Part shown: positions 5,781 through 6,561 of the stretch, one piece after another
How the letters are laid out: the number at the start of each line of letters is the position of its first letter
Numbering within the stretch: position 1 is the stretch's first letter
Origin: Rubrobacter sp.
GTDB lineage: Bacteria > Actinomycetota > Rubrobacteria > Rubrobacterales > Rubrobacteraceae
DNA: 6,561 bases
Reading direction: 5' to 3'
Assembly (NCBI GenBank): GCA_020253895.1
Contig: JADDKG010000058.1
Coordinates: forward strand, 1-6,561
Notes under the pieces: generated by a model
What the model saw: only the letters and a program-made list of their open reading frames with translations
Told to the model about the DNA's origin: nothing
Databases searched by the model: none
Program-made: the position numbers and the translations under genes

Positions 5781-6561
5781 ATGGCCGCCCTCACGGACCG
5801 TATAGAGCAGCTCAGGGATGAGGCCCTCGCCGCCGTGGCCGCGGCGGACTCCACAGCCGCCCTGGAGGATGTGCGGGTGAGGTATCTCGGCAGGTCCGCC
5901 AGTCTCACCGAGATAAAAAAGAGCATCGGGCGGCTGCCACCCGAGGAGCGCAGGGAGGTGGGCCGGGAGGCCAACGAGGCCTCCCGCCGGATACAGGAGG
6001 CCCTCCAGGAGAAGGCCCGGCGGCTCGCGGCCGCCGAACGGGCCCGGCGGCTGAGGGAGGAGTCGGTCGACGTCACCCTCCCCGGGTATCCCTTTCCCAA
6101 AGGGAGCCTGCACCCCACCCAGCGGATCATCGAGGAGGTCGTGGACTTCTTCGTCGGGCTCGGCTACCGGGTGGCCGAAGGGCCGGAGGTCGAGACCGAC
6201 TACTACAACTTCACCGCGCTCAACATCCCCCCCGGCCATCCGGCGCGCCTGATGCAGGCCACCTTCTTCCTGGACGAGGGGCTGGTGCTGAGAACCCACA
6301 CCTCGCCGGTGCAGATCCGAACCATGCTCGCCCAGGAGCCCCCCGTCTACGTGGTCGTCCCCGGGCGGGTCTACCGGCGCGACTCCGACCCGACCCACAC
6401 GCCGATGTTCAACCAGATAGAGGGCCTCGCCGTGGATCGCGGGCTCACCCTGGCGCACCTCAAGGGAACGCTGAGCGCCATGGCCCGGCGGGTCTTTGGG
6501 GATGCGGTAAAGGTCCGGCTGCGCCCCAGCTACTTCCAGTTCACCGAGCCCAGCGTCGAGC
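5781..6561 (+). CDS. pheS: Phenylalanyl-tRNA synthetase alpha subunit (3' end outside window)
   Basis: The first 260 residues of the catalytic alpha subunit of the alpha2-beta2 enzyme; the frame is open to the window end. The N-terminal helical arm (about residues 1-90, with a charged coiled-coil stretch at about 55-90) binds tRNA. The class II core begins at about SLHPTQRIIEEVVDFF with GPEVETDYYNFTALN, and continues with THTSPVQIRTM and motif 2, GRVYRRDSDPTHTPMFNQIEG (from residue 195). RLRPSYFQFTEPSVE leads to the cut end. The usual HPARDxxDTF segment reads HPARLMQATFF here (H153 onward), so both acidic positions are replaced. The ATG lies 7 nt after the methyltransferase stop without a clear ribosome binding site. 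pheT (beta subunit) is expected just beyond the window. Confidence 0.97.
   Translation, partial: MAALTDRIEQLRDEALAAVAAADSTAALEDVRVRYLGRSASLTEIKKSIGRLPPEERREVGREANEASRRIQEALQEKARRLAAAERARRLREESVDVTLPGYPFPKGSLHPTQRIIEEVVDFFVGLGYRVAEGPEVETDYYNFTALNIPPGHPARLMQATFFLDEGLVLRTHTSPVQIRTMLAQEPPVYVVVPGRVYRRDSDPTHTPMFNQIEGLAVDRGLTLAHLKGTLSAMARRVFGDAVKVRLRPSYFQFTEPSVE

Noticed and set aside
5712..6458. A 248-codon open frame on the - strand opposite pheS
   Set aside because: It is antisense to conserved PheS, with biased composition only.
1..6561. Mobile elements, CRISPR repeats, prophage genes or tRNA-borne attachment-site duplications
   Set aside because: No transposase, integrase, spaced direct repeats or copies of tRNA 3' ends were seen. 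The region is syntenic housekeeping DNA.

Overview
The window is an ordinary housekeeping stretch of a high-GC bacterial chromosome. Every protein gene and tRNA found is on the + strand. The gene set and order (tRNA Gly-Cys-Val; infC, rpmI, rplT, a SpoU-type RNA methyltransferase, pheS) point to an actinobacterium. The protein sequences, and the frequent ATA (Ile) and AGG (Arg) codons despite the high GC, suggest a deep-branching, probably thermophilic one such as Rubrobacter. That assignment is inference from pattern, not a database match.

Layout. Bases 1-858 hold the 3' part of a GT4 glycosyltransferase resembling sulfoquinovosyltransferase SqdX. It overlaps, by ATGA, a GtrA-family four-helix membrane protein (855-1316). 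A promoter overlapping the gtrA stop codon precedes three tRNAs: Gly(GCC), Cys(GCA) and Val(GAC), none with an encoded CCA. Threonyl-tRNA synthetase (1703-3619) follows with all its zinc and editing residues. A strong promoter (TGGACA, 18 bp, TATAAT) then starts a leader of about 135 nt that leads into infC (IF3). A second candidate promoter and a structured untranslated region precede rpmI (L35). rplT (L20) abuts rpmI, then come the RNA methyltransferase and the 5' 781 bases of pheS, cut by the window end.

How the genes work together. From 1350 onward everything serves translation: tRNAs, two aminoacyl-tRNA synthetases, an initiation factor, two 50S proteins and an rRNA/tRNA modification enzyme. 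The first two genes belong to envelope glycolipid or polysaccharide synthesis and look like the end of an unrelated operon.

No mobile element, CRISPR array, prophage or clearly new system was seen. The points most worth a second look are regulatory. The infC frame has no ATG, GTG or TTG early enough to make a complete IF3, so it must start at an unusual codon or be entered by a frameshift. Its leader can fold so that the Shine-Dalgarno sequence is paired. rpmI appears to have its own promoter and structured leader. pheS may be translated from a leaderless mRNA.
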